The notes beneath the pieces were generated by a model. That model was not told where the DNA came from. It searched no databases and worked only from the letters and a program-made list of their open reading frames with translations. 64,000 bases of DNA from Montifringilla adamsi (taxonomy: Eukaryota > Chordata > Aves > Passeriformes > Passeridae), in assembly GCA_017590115.1 (NCBI GenBank), contig JAGGNK010010225.1, positions 2,728,001 to 2,792,000 on the forward strand, in the 5' to 3' direction. Made by a program: the position numbers and the translations under genes. Position 1 is the stretch's first letter. The number at the start of each line of letters is the position of its first letter. Shown one piece after another: positions 25,384 to 38,176 of this stretch.

Positions 25384-28300
25384 ACCAGCTTTATTGCTTG
25401 CAATGTAGTATTTCCCTGGAGACAGAAAACAAAGTCTAGAACAGGTTGCTAATAAAACTTGAAGACAACACAGCAAAGTAAGAATTAAAGGGCAACAACT
25501 TTTCTACTTCAAGGAATGTGGAAGGCCTAGCAGAGACCTCATGGCTTTCTCCTGTCATGAAAAGGCATGTGAGTACTGAACCTTGCAATCTGGCAAGAGA
25601 CAAGCAAACTGAAGTGACAGGGAAAAAACCTTTTTGAGAATTCCTTCTGATACAGAGCTAGAAACAGAGGAAAAATCCCAGTCTTGAGTATGGTGAGAAG
25701 ATGAACAAGGAGTTTTAAATGAAGGGTGAGGTAAAGACTGAGTAATGAAAATATGAATATTACCCAAATTATCAAATGTTCTCCAAATGCTTCAGCTAGG
25801 ATCTGCACGTAAATAAAATTTCCAGCTAATGAACCACAACAGACTGATGTCAGTATTAATTCTACTGAATTAACACACTAGAATACTGTACTGCTTTATG
25901 TGACTCGATTGCAACAATAAACCATGGTAAAAAGTGCTTTTATACCCTTAACAGAAGTGTTGAGGAGAGGAAAAATGGAATCCTAAATTTTATTCAGCAT
26001 TGGGATTCCGTTTGATTGTTGATCCCAAAAGGAGTGACAACCAATGGTTAAAAGAGCTGCCATTAAGCCACATTTGTTATTTCTATTCAGTGCAGTTCTG
26101 CTTCTTGGGTTGTTACCAGTGGGGAGAACAAAGTCTCAGTCTCTAAAGCTCAGCTCTGAATTGAGAAGGACAAGCTGATAACCAGTGACTCTTAGACTCT
26201 ATGGCAAGGGTGGAGGAAGCTGTATTGAAAAGGTCAGCATGGACTTGTTGGTGGAGCAGGAGTTGAAAAAATGTAAGATTTCTTTATCTCCACCTCTGTC
26301 TGAGGTGTCCTAAAAATTGGATTTGTGGGACAGGTTCCATATTATTTATGTGGATCTATCAAACTGTGCATTCAGAGGGACAGAGTCATATGAGATCTCT
26401 GGAAACTTACATGGTATATGCATGGGATTTTTAACTGGCCTGGACAGAATATATTACTTGGACTGAAATACAAGCACGTGTGACATCAGATGAAATCACG
26501 GTAACCCAGGCCTCAGAACAGCATGTTTGCTACAGACTGCTTTTGCTAATGCATAAGCAAAGATGAAAGCACATTTAGGCAAAAGCTTTTGCTTTAAGGG
26601 TGCCTACGTGCCAAACCAGAATAACATTGCAAGAAGACCTGCTTTATAGTACCAGAAGAAAAATGTATTTATTTGAAATGGTCAACTTAGACCAAACTAG
26701 CTTACTTTTATTATCAGTTTTTACTGTGTTTACATAGCATATAAAATGAGCACAGAATTAATCCAGGTTTAATCCTGTATCTCATATTCCTGCTTTGTAA
26801 TACCCTTGTAGGAGAGTCTTCTCATACAAACTGAACTATTAATATTTACATTATGCAACATGTTCTAGTGCTGCAGGATTAGAGTATGAGCATGCCTATG
26901 CAGTTCTCAAGCTATGTCATGCCAGGCTCCTTCAAGGTAACTTCTGCTGCCACTTTTTGCATTCTAAGTAAGGTGGGGATTTTTACAGTGCTTATCACTG
27001 ACTTTGTTTGCAAACACCTTACAAGCACTAATGATTTCATTTTCCCAACAGGCAGTGAAGTATTTCCTTCTTTTCACAAAGGGATGAGATGCAGCACGGG
27101 GATAATGGAAGCTGTCCAGTGTCACACAGTCACTGAGTACAGATCTCCTGACTTGCTGTGCAGTATTTATTCACAAGTTAACCCTTCTCAAACTGCTCTG
27201 CCTAGCTGCACTATTTTCTCAGCCTCATTTCCCTCTTCAGTCTATGTCAGGAAAAACCTCATTCACCGATCCAAGTTTGCAATGCTACAATCAGCTCATT
27301 AAGGGCTTTATCAGAAGGCAGCCTGATCTACAGTGCTCATTCAAATTGAGCTTGTAATGATAATAAGGACTGGAGGCAATTACAGAAACACACATTTCTC
27401 CATACATGTTAGTGCATAACATATGTGCATATACACATCTGTTTTATCTGGTATCTGTAGAAAGTTATCAAATACAGAACATCAGAACATTAAATGTGCA
27501 GTTTTCTAAAGCTTCAAACAGACCTGTTTATCCACTGCAATATTTAGCTATTCCAGGCTCACACTCATATCTACATCCCTAGAGGGCAATGTCACCTAAG
27601 AGGTTGTGCTCATGTCCCTGTCATCTTCATGTGAAGTCAAAGATGATGCTATTGCAAAGACAGACAGAAGCCTGTACTTAAATAAAATTTGCTGTAATTA
27701 GACTTGTCTGTTTATACTCAAGAAGTTTTGAAGCCTGATTTCAAGAACAGCAAGGTACAGTTGATTATCCCAAATTTACCTGCCACCACAAACCACTGGG
27801 ATTTTCCTACTATGTCCCAATATCAAACAGTGTAAGGCATAAGTGAAGACAAAATTCACTAGGGTCTTAGAGACCAGCAGGCAGAAAACCAAATCACAAG
27901 AGAACATTGAAGAGAAAACAGGAGATTCATTTTCTTCCCTGAATTTACTGTCTTGCTGCTTCACAACTAATATACTTTCTGCAAAGCCAAGTTTCCTGCT
28001 GGCAAGGCCTATGTCTATCCTCAGGTCCCACTCCACGTTTACTCTCAGCACTGTTCAACTTGCATTGTTCAGCTGTGCTGCCAACCCTGGTGGGCTCCAT
28101 TTCAATGGTTTCCTTTCCATGTGTGAAACAAAACCCCTCACTTCAGCAACAATGTTCTACCTCCGAACAGAAAATGATGGTTGGGTGGGGAAGTTTTCCA
28201 GAAAACCTTCTGACAGTGCAACTGTCTTTTAAAATCAGAATAATGCCATATAATTGCTTTATTGGTGGATTTAGCAGCCTGGATTTACCCTCTGAAATAT

Positions 28301-31300
28301 AAAAAAAAGAAGGCTTCTGTTGTTTGCTTCCTTTTTTTTTTAAATTATTGATAATTACTTTACAAATGTCTTCCCCTGACATTTGATTTGCTACATAATA
28401 CACAAACAAACAGTTTCTTATGGGTTTTCTGGCCTTTTAACCTATTTTTTTTTCATTACTTTTCATTTTATTTGCAATTCCAATATAAAATCTGTTTTCC
28501 AGAAGATTTTTGCATGATCTGAAATTTCCTCACTTTAATAATATACAGAATGATATTTTGAAACAGTGACAAAGCCAAGATCAATGACAGCAGAAGAGCA
28601 AAATCAACCCATATTTTTAACTTTTCTTTGTCATGTTGAACTCCTTCACATGCATTCTCTCCAAGTAGGTCCCAAAATTATGATGGAAATTAATACAAAT
28701 GTTGTGTATGTTAACCTTTTAAAAAAATCTGCTACATGAAAACAGTTAAGACCATACAAGAGAGTTCAGCATAAGAACAGATGTTTTGCTGTCAAGCTAC
28801 TAGCTAGCATTGTTACTGTATTACAAAAATATATTAGCTAATTATTGATTAGGGAGATCAGAGAGATAATCATCAAGAAATGAAAATTATATATTTTACA
28901 TTTTTATAGCACAGAAGAAGAAATAACAGCTAAAACTTCAGGGATATCTATGAGTGTGCACAAAACAATGAAAAAGTCTCTGTGTTAAGGGAGGAGAAGT
29001 AGTGAGTAAGAATTTCAGTACTCTCACAAATTGCAGTGGCAGTCACTAACAAAGTCCAGTAATTTATTTGCTATAACAGCATTTACACTCTTTGGAACAA
29101 AGCAGGTTGTCGTAGCAATTGTTCTGAGTGTATCTTTGGAATTGTATTCATTTACTCAAATTTCATCCGTATGAAGAATTACGCTGGTATTTTTTTTTTT
29201 TTTCCATTTTCCTCAGCCAATATAATTTGAAGTCAGCAGGACCTTGGTCTTACAGCACTGCAGGTCCACCCACCACTCCATTCATAAATGCATGAAAATG
29301 CAGGTCATCTTTCTAAAGAACACTACTTAAAAGTTTAAAGGACAATAGCCTTTTGTGTCCTTTGCTGGAATCCTATGTGACTAGGAAGGAGACATACATT
29401 TTTTTTCAGTGAAAATTCTCAATATGCCATCTGTATATCATCATTCTTTACAAAGACCCACTGAGATTTCCTAGCACTGCATTAAACAAATTAAATGCAT
29501 TTTTGTATTGCTGTACTATTCAAAAGATTGCTCCCATGCACTAAGACTCAGAATAGAAGAAGCCTTCTGAAAGAAAAGTCTAAAGAGAACACATCCAATC
29601 TGCTATTTAACCTATTTTTCCCATTCTAAAGACTTTTTTTTTTTCCAAGGTGTGGCTCTGGTTAGAAAGGATAACACAATAATGATCTCCAAGCAACAAT
29701 ACCTGTATTGTAAAATCGCAATTTATTCAGATGTCCTTTCCAGTGTAGCCAAAAGAAATAACCTGACATGCTAACGGACAGGTTTCTATTTAAACAAAAA
29801 AGAAAAAACAGAAGTCCTTAAGAAATAGCCTCTAAAAAACATGTTTTTGACTCTTCTCCTTGAATTCCACTGACAAAAGTAATAAGTGAGGTGACAGGAA
29901 ACCTGATATTAATTCTGCAAGTTCTAACTAGATGTGCAGGAGATCTAAGCTCAAGGAATAGGCCTCGAATGCAGAGCAAATAGGCAATTATTTTGAGCAG
30001 GAGAATTCTGTGCCTGATGATGACTTGCCTGTCTCCATTCTCTGGGAGAATGTTCTATGTTGATGCCTATATTCAATCTTAATGCCTGATAGTGAGTGAT
30101 GGGAAGCTGTAGGGATTCTTTGCAGACTCTCTGTTAATAGGTTTAACTCAGTTGCTGGGATATTTCATAAATACATAACCCATGCCATGTGATCAGAATA
30201 ATTAACTAGAATCACACAGAGCACACAGCTTTAAAACGTTTGCCATCTTCTGCTTTAGCCCCTCATCTTCTTAAAATAACAAATGCTGGTAAAAGGGCAT
30301 GGAGTGATTTCTCCTCCTTTGCATGCATTCATGGTGCACTCACACAGCTCCTGTCTGAGGTTCTGAAGGAATCCAGATTTCCAAAAACATTTTTTTTCCA
30401 CATGCTGGGATGGCTACTGTTCTTCTCTACTGTCTGTATGGACCATTCTAAAGAATATATGCAGGTTATGTTCAGAACCTGAACACTCCTGTCAGAAAGA
30501 AAACTTCAGGATTTGAGTGAAAGTGTTTGAGAAAGAAAATCCTGCTGCAAATGTGCTTTTCAAGGAGCTTAAAATTTATCCAGCTACTTTTTTTCCATTT
30601 TTAATCTTCTGCTTCTTGGTCCTCTCTTTCCAAAATGCAACATCAGCTCTTTTTGTTAGCATTCAACATGCAGGAGGTTTATTTGTCTCTAAGGCCTCTC
30701 CATAAATCATGCAATTGCTAGGGCTTCTGACCTATCTGAACTCCAGCATTTGAAGTGGACTGCAGTCATTTATATGAATGGACTTCCATGACATGGATCT
30801 CAATGAACCACCAGCAATATTCTCAGTATTTGCCTTTCTTGCATTATTGCATTAAAGAAAATGAGGAAAATGACATAGAGTCCACCCCAAGGCAGGGTGC
30901 TTCAATTTATTGTGCCAGGTGTCTGACACATGATTTAGGCATAGTGACCCCTTCCGCTAAACCTGCCTTCTTTTATTCTACAGTCTTCCCAGCTCCTTCA
31001 AAACTAAGGAGGTCCTGAATAAAATATATGTTCAGAGGTACAGGACTATCGCATGATGAAAAGTGTTCCACTCGGTCCATATGAGAGAACCCCAGGGGTA
31101 TATTCAGTCTGCTGAAAACAATCTTGCTGCAGTATCATTACAATGCAATCTTCATCTCCAATCCCATCAAAACACATGGCTAAAAATTGTTTTCTGAAAG
31201 CTGGATCTCATCAGATTTTCTCATAAGAGTTAATGTGGCTTTCCTGATGATCAACATGAACATGAGAATATTGGCCTCAGAAACTCCATAAGGTAAGGGT

Positions 31301-34300
31301 GACAAGTATGAAGCCAGCAAAATTTAAAAAAGGAAAAAGCACACAATTTAAGTTTTAAGATCAAATTGACAATGGGTTGTGTTTGTTTTTAATAGTCATG
31401 CCTAGTTAATTCCCTTCAATTAGTAGTTGTTGAAACTTTAGTTTGAATTAGAAAAAATATATCACTAAGTAATTTAACAATGGTTATTACCACTTAAGAC
31501 TTTCAGATCTGTAATTATGCAAATCCACCAAGCACCATTCTGACTATATTTTCATTACTTGGCAAAAATTGCTGATAGAGGAAAGAATTTACATAATGTC
31601 ATCTACTATTTCATTTACAATTTGCATTTCAAAAACAAGGTGTGTGTAAGGTAACTTGTGCAACACTTCCACTGTTCCTCACCTCCAATTGTTGACATTT
31701 TAATTTTTTCCTACTTGTTTAGTAAGGATGCAAACACAGGACTGAGAATAAGCAAGGAATCAAGACTACAGCTTAGGATATTTGCCAGTACTGGTCTCAT
31801 TTCCAAAATGCATGCTCTCTGACATATGCATACATCGTTTTAGACATAGCCAGAATATAAATGCAGATCTAGATACAATAAAACTTCCCATTTTTGGCAT
31901 AACATGAAAATGCATATATTTTACAAAACTCAAAGCATAAACCAAAAAATTGAGATATTCATCTCAATCCTCTCTTCTGACTCCCTCCTTCATTTCTCCT
32001 AAGTATTTGAAGACTCTGGGCTCTTCAGCACTCTTTCACATGGCAAATAAACAAAACAATCCTTTTTCCTTACAACCTTGCTCTACTGCATTTCATATAA
32101 TTTCTCACTGTGTGTATTCCTCTCATAAAATTCCTTTACCAGTCCAGTTTTCTGTATTGCACTGAATAACTCCATACTTGGTGACAGTGTATTTTCCATT
32201 ACACTTCTTGACTACCTAATTGGTTGACTTGAGTATTACAACACCAAAAGTAAAAAAACTTGACCAAGAATTTCCTCGTGTTTCAATAATGTCAATTACA
32301 CTCACAGAATAATGCAAAGGAAAAACAAGGAAAGGAAGAAAACCACCCTAAGGCCAAAACAGACCATTTTATTCCTATAATTCTATGGCATAGTGGGCTG
32401 AACATCCTGTCATCACCCTCACCATTATGGGCCTGAATTACTGGAACACAAGGTAATTTATGGTATTAGCTTGCCTACAAAGAACAAACAAAGCATTTAC
32501 TGCTGAAGTACAAAACCAGAAAGAGAGGATATGACAATATTTGGCACTGTTCCTTATGCACAAATAATGTAACCCATGAGTTTTCTGGTAGTAGATAGAG
32601 ACTTTGCAAACAGAATTTTTAGGATGGATCACCAGGAGAAGAACTGTGATAGGGACTTTCAGATGCTTCTACATTCTAGATATATTCAACACAAACTAAA
32701 AGAAAAATAAAAAGAAAAACAATGCACATTTTACAGGAAAGATGGATCAAGAAAAAGGTGTCAAAACCCAAATGAAAGTTAGTTCAAACTCACTTTCACG
32801 ACCATTGAAATATATGATGTTTCATTGTTTGATCACAAGGAAGGAAATGTTTGTGATTTTCATTCAAGAGAGAAATGCTACAAAATCACATCCTTTTGGA
32901 CAGAAAACCAAGTACTTTGGAATAAAATAAAATACTGTACTTTTGTCTCGTTCCAAGTTTTCTGTTTGTTTTCAAATTTTCTGCCCTTGTTCTAAGCTCT
33001 TTTTCTTACTTCAATTTAAAAGTTTCCTTCTCATTTTTAAAGGGGAAAAAAATCAGCACTTCTTTTAGAGACTGGCAACTCTTCCTGAGCTCTGCAACTT
33101 GTGCCCTTGTCTAGAGATATTAAACTTTTACTTCAACTTCTCCTGCTTTGAGTGACAAAATGAAAATTAGATCAATGTAGCTGGATTTCAGAATGGTTGT
33201 TGTTGACACTTTCTTTGTGAATTCTTTCTCTTCCCATTTTCGCCCAAGATAGTATTTTTCCTTGTTCCCATTTTTTTTTTCATCTAAACATTTCACTTTT
33301 ACAGATCTGCAATACATTGTGCTATACAGCTTTTGGATATGAAAATACTGAATCTGTGTTTTAACTGACCATATGAAATTTAAAAAAATAGGTTATGAAA
33401 CATTTTACAAAATGTTTTTTCCATTCTTTTGGCACTTTGGGACTAATTTTAATTTTAAAGTTGAACAAAGAACTATTTGCTATTCCCTCTGGAGACAACA
33501 AAAGCAAAGTTAGTACACACATTCATTGCACATACTTAAATATACCAAAATTCAGAACGATTAAGTAGTCAACTATTACTTGTGTCACCTCTGTATAGAA
33601 AGAATCACAGCAATAAGAAAAGACTCAGTAGGTGATTATTCAATTATCACTAAAAGTGGTGGTAGCAGTGTGTATATACTGCCTTGGAAAATACCAGTAT
33701 AATACCCATGCCACACAGAGTACACTCTAAATTAGGGAGACAATATAATGAGAAATGCATAGAACCTTTGGATAGCACATTTGCACATAAATGAATTGAA
33801 AATAACATACATCCCATATAAACACTTGGTTTTCTTTCTTTAACTCCTTTAAATTGACATGTCTTATCACACTACAGCATGACTGCTATGTTTGAAAAGA
33901 TATTGACACCAAAAAAGTCTATGTAGGTGTTTATTTCTGCTTGTAGCATGAGTTTAAGAGCTGCAAAAGAACAATGAGGCTAGACACAAAATTCTTTGAA
34001 GCCTATACATTCAATGTTATTATTAAAAACTCTATTTAAGAACAAGGCTGAGATCTGCTATTGTCCTTTCCATTTTAAGCCACGCTGCTAAATCCTAGTT
34101 TGGTTTTCAACTTAAATGATGAAAACTTGCATATGTTATAATAACGCTGACTATTCCTTTACTTCACCTTCTCTAAGAGGGTATGCATTGATTTGCACTG
34201 GTAACTGGCACTACCTAGAGTACAGCATCTGGTGAATCAACCACGATTACCACAGAGGCACATTGCAACTCAGTCCAGGGTTTTTGTGCTCACAGCACAA

Positions 34301-36773
34301 AGTAAAGAAAGTTTATTACAGATAAACTGCCAACTTCGAGCCAAGAATGCTGTGTTATCATGTTTTATTATAACTGGTGATACCAGACTACGCTCAGTGT
34401 GCTGATCTGCAAACTGGTTGTCTGAGGGAGGAGATGGGGGAGTCTCATTTCTCTGCCAAAATGAACTGTAAGAGAGAGTCATTACATCCAAGTCCACAAT
34501 AAAAGATTGTGCAGTGCCATCCACAGTTCAGGTAATTTTTTATATTTTACTGCATTCAGTATTTAGCTTTAACGTTGAACAAGCTACTTTTCTCTCTCGC
34601 TGACAGGTTAAGACCTTTACAAATCTCTTTTTAAGAGACCTGGCAAAACCTACACTGCTCTTCCTCTTGCTCTGTAGAAGAGAAACACACTTAAGCCTCC
34701 AGCCCAATACTTACTGTAGGCAGAATCAGAGCTCATTTTCTATGAAGTAGAATTCATGGGGGTGGCTTCTCAGGATGATTTCCCAAAGCATCACCTAACA
34801 CGACAGAGATGGTGGCTATCTGTTTCTGCAGGAGCCTGCCTGAATAAAACAAACTCAGCAGGTTTTTCTACGGACAACTGCTATAATTTTTCCTAGTAAT
34901 GTCACACTTCCTGTGAAGTTTATATACTCACTGGCTGAGTAAAAACCCTGCTTAGGGTACGTGTCCTCTCTCCAGAGGTGGGGAAAATGCAGCACAAGGA
35001 TCTGAGCATACACATAGCAAATGGTGGAGCCACACCACAAATGAAGAAACACTTTGACATCAACTCAGTGGTTTCCAAGCAAGATGTCCTCATGTTATTG
35101 AACTTCTACTTTTCTGAAGGAATTGTTTCTCTTTAAAACAGATAGGGGCATTTCAGATCTCTACATATGAGCTGCCCCTCCTGAGATTCCTCTATAATCA
35201 AATAAGAGATGAAAAAGTAGACTTGGGACTTGGGACATGTAGCCAATTTCAAAACAAGATGAAACATGAATTGAAAATGTCTGTTTTCCTTCTATTAACT
35301 GAGGAGAGGAGACAAAGTGATGTAGTGAGATGCAAGCTTCTGTATCCAGTTTCTAGTGCGTAAATTTAGGCTCTTGAGCCTGAAGATTAGAATTCCTATT
35401 CATAGAAGTGCTTACCAAAATGGAGAGAGATTTGATCCTTTCTAATCTGACTAGCAATACTATAAAAACAACAATACACATAATATACTGATTGTGGTAA
35501 AAATATGCAGAAAGGATTAAAAAAAAGGACAGTTAAATCATAAAATTGGCTAAGAAAGTGGGCAACAGTGCTTTACATATGGAAGTTAATGATTCTGACT
35601 AAAAAAAGCAAAATTTCTCAGCTGATTGTTGATGACATGGCAAAAGTTGAAATAATTGATTTATATCAATGCAAAGGGTAACTTATGCTGCAGTATTACG
35701 CCTCTACCCTACTGTAAACAGAATTCCTTCTCCAAAGCCAAAAGGAAAATGAACCTTAATCTTATATATTAAATGCAAGTGTGCATATGTGTTGGTGAGA
35801 GTCTGTATCAGCTCTCTTTAATATCAATGGAAGCTGCCTATGCACAAGGACATTGTCTTCTTTGTTTGTGTTATGTTACTGTTAGATTAATTTATCCTTT
35901 AGCTTAACAGGTCTTATTTCTGACACAGTGATGCACTAATGTGAAAGAGAGGTCAGGGAGAAGGATTCCTTTCAGCCTTCTTTCTTGTGTGAAAAAAAGG
36001 GGAACCTAATTATGAAGAATTTGATTAAGAATCCAGTCTCTTTCTCTTTTTGTCTTGTCTGTGAAAACTGTCCTCACCACATGGATGGGTGAAAGACAAA
36101 AATAATGACAGAAATTACCATCACCCCATTTTCTCTACCTACAGAAGATGCTCATATTTGATCCAAATTCTGGGCTCAGTTATGGTCTGCAGTTCCTTAC
36201 TTCTCTTAGCCATTCCCTAACTTGCATATAACACCATTCCAGCACAGCAGATGCTTTTTCATTAAGTATGCTGAGAAATGCTGGTCTGGCCTGGAATTCA
36301 GAAAGAAACTCAATTTAAAATCAAAATGAATTTAAATGTCTTGGATATGACACTGCTGAGAGAAACACTACTGAATCTCTCAATTTATTCCACCAAGAAC
36401 TTTCAGGTTAATATATATTAATGTATTTTTGGGTAGGTCTGCAATGCAAGTTTGATTTGTTTCTGCTAAAAATAATTTAAATTTAAATTCCAAAGCTGTA
36501 GATATCTGAAGAATGCTGAGGTTCTCTTAATCATAGTAAAGCACCACATACAGGGATTAAAAGAAGCCAACAGCCTTCTCTACAACAGTGGAGAGTCTGT
36601 TTAGAGAAGTAGCCACTTGATAGCAGTAAGGTGAAAGAAAAAAAAAATCCCTCTTAAAACTCCCAAATAGATTTTTAGAGCCAGCAGGCTTGAATCTGGT
36701 GTTTAACCAAGCCAACTAATTACCTTCAGCATAAGAATGGAGAGAGGAAAAAAGTGAAGCGACCTCTTTCTGG

Positions 36774-37300
36774 CAGCATCTGAAGCTGTGTCCAGTTCTG
36801 GGCTCCTCAGGACAAGAGAGACAAGGAGCTCCTGGAGCAAATCCAGTGTGAGTAACAAAGGGATAGGAGCATCCCCCTCACAAGGAAAGGCTGAGGGAGC
36901 TGAGCCTGTTCAGCCTCCAGAACAGATGACTGAGAGGGGACCTCATCAATGTCTGCCAGTATCCAAATGGGGGGTGCCAAGAGCATGGATCCAGGCTCTT
37001 CTTGGTGGTGCCCAGCAATAGGGTAAGAGGGAACAGCCAGAAAGCGATGCACAGGAAGCTCTGCTGGAATGTGAGGAAGAACATCTTTACTGTGCAGGTA
37101 ACCAAGCGCTGGAACAGGTTGCCCTGAGAGGTTGTAGAGTCTCCCTCACTGGAGATATTCACGAACTCAAGAACTCAAGTCTCCCTCACTGGAGATATTC
37201 AAGATAAAATCCTGTGCCATGTGACCTAGGATGAGCCTGCTTGAGCAGGGATGTTGGACCAGGTGGTCACTTCCAGCCTGACCCGTTCTGCGATTCTGTA
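36774..37300 (+). mobile_element. CR1 LINE fragment, 3' end, + orientation
   Basis: About 530 bp of a 5'-truncated CR1 in + orientation. Diagnostic blocks in order are TGTCCAGTTCTGGGCTCCTC, AGGAAAGGCTGAGGGAGCTG, GAGAGGGGACCTCATCAATG, a GGAACAGGTTGCCCTGAGAG segment, and the 3' terminus with GAGCAGGGATGTTGGACCAG running into TTCTGCGATTCTGTA. The copy is degenerate. It holds an internal 40 bp duplication (37139..37201) not usual for the family. It lies antisense to RBMS3. Several short open frames here are CR1 shadows, not genes. Confidence 0.95.
37139..37201. repeat. 40 bp-period duplication inside CR1
   Basis: GTCTCCCTCACTGGAGATAT(TCA) occurs at 37139..37161 and again at 37179..37201. The sequence between them contains a smaller GAACTCAA repeat. 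The duplicated piece is part of the conserved CR1 3' region, so the duplication arose in or after the inserted copy. Confidence 0.93.
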
Positions 37301-38152
37301 AAAGCTGTCTTCACATTCACAAGCCTACCCTGACTTTGAATTAAAGAAGATGCTGGAGGGGAAGCTGCAGCAAGCATTCCAGCTGTGGTAGGCAAAAGTT
37401 GTGAGTCAACAGCTCTGCTCCATGGAGAACAGGGATTTTTTTCTTATTTTCACAAAATCTGAACTAGGAGAGACAACTGTGCCCATTGGGGACTCTTCTG
37501 TCATGTAAGGGGTCTCTGGCCTCCAGCTGTCAGAGGAGGCAATGGGAAAGTGTAACTGTGAGAGTGGAAGGAGATGCTTAACCTTACAGCCCCCAGTAAC
37601 AATCACCTTATGCAGGGCACCCAACCAAGGAACACTCCTTGGGCAAGGGGGTAAGCTGGGTGTTTTGAGGTTTGACTTGGGACACTTTTTTACTATAACA
37701 TTAGAGTAGCAGCCGACCTTCTCTGTTTGTCAGGTCTACTTATCTTATCCTGGGTTTTCCTATCTTCTTGCAACTGCCTTTCACAACACTGGCCATTCAT
37801 GCCATGACAGTTTACAAATTTATGCACAACAGGCTGGTGTCAGTAAGAAAAAGTGGCAGGTTTCTAAGTGGTCTATTTTTGTTTCTGCATTTTTTTTTTC
37901 TGGAAAAGCTAAAAATTCTATCAAAATTATTTTGCTGTCTTCTACTTTCTCTACTAATCAGACTGGCTAGCAAGTGACTTCTTGGTAGCTGAGAAATTCT
38001 TATCTTGCAGCCTTTACTAGTAACACCAATTAACACAGCAGGAAATATAAACATTTCTACCACAAAAGTGATTATTCCAAGGCAATTACACTCTATTGGT
38101 CAGGGTGAATAACTCCCAATACTGAGCAAGTTTCTACTCTCCAGCACTGGAG

Positions 38153-38176
38153 GAAAAAAAAAAAGAAAGAAAGAAG
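38153..38176. repeat. A-rich/GAAA simple repeat
   Basis: An A11 run followed by three GAAA/GAAG units. Low-complexity sequence with no sign of a retrotransposed body to its left. Confidence 0.8.

Noticed and set aside
26886..27302. 138-codon ATG frame, and a nearby stretch (GTCACACAGTCACTGAGT) faintly like the core of an ancient MIR SINE.
   Set aside because: The peptide is not recognisable. The MIR resemblance covers too few bases to call without an alignment.
32370..32395. CCTATAATTCTATGG resembling a CR1 3' tail.
   Set aside because: No CR1 body can be seen to its left, and the match is only a short AT-rich motif.
36788..37162. Open frames of 77-94 codons.
   Set aside because: These are readings of the CR1 3' region, not independent genes.
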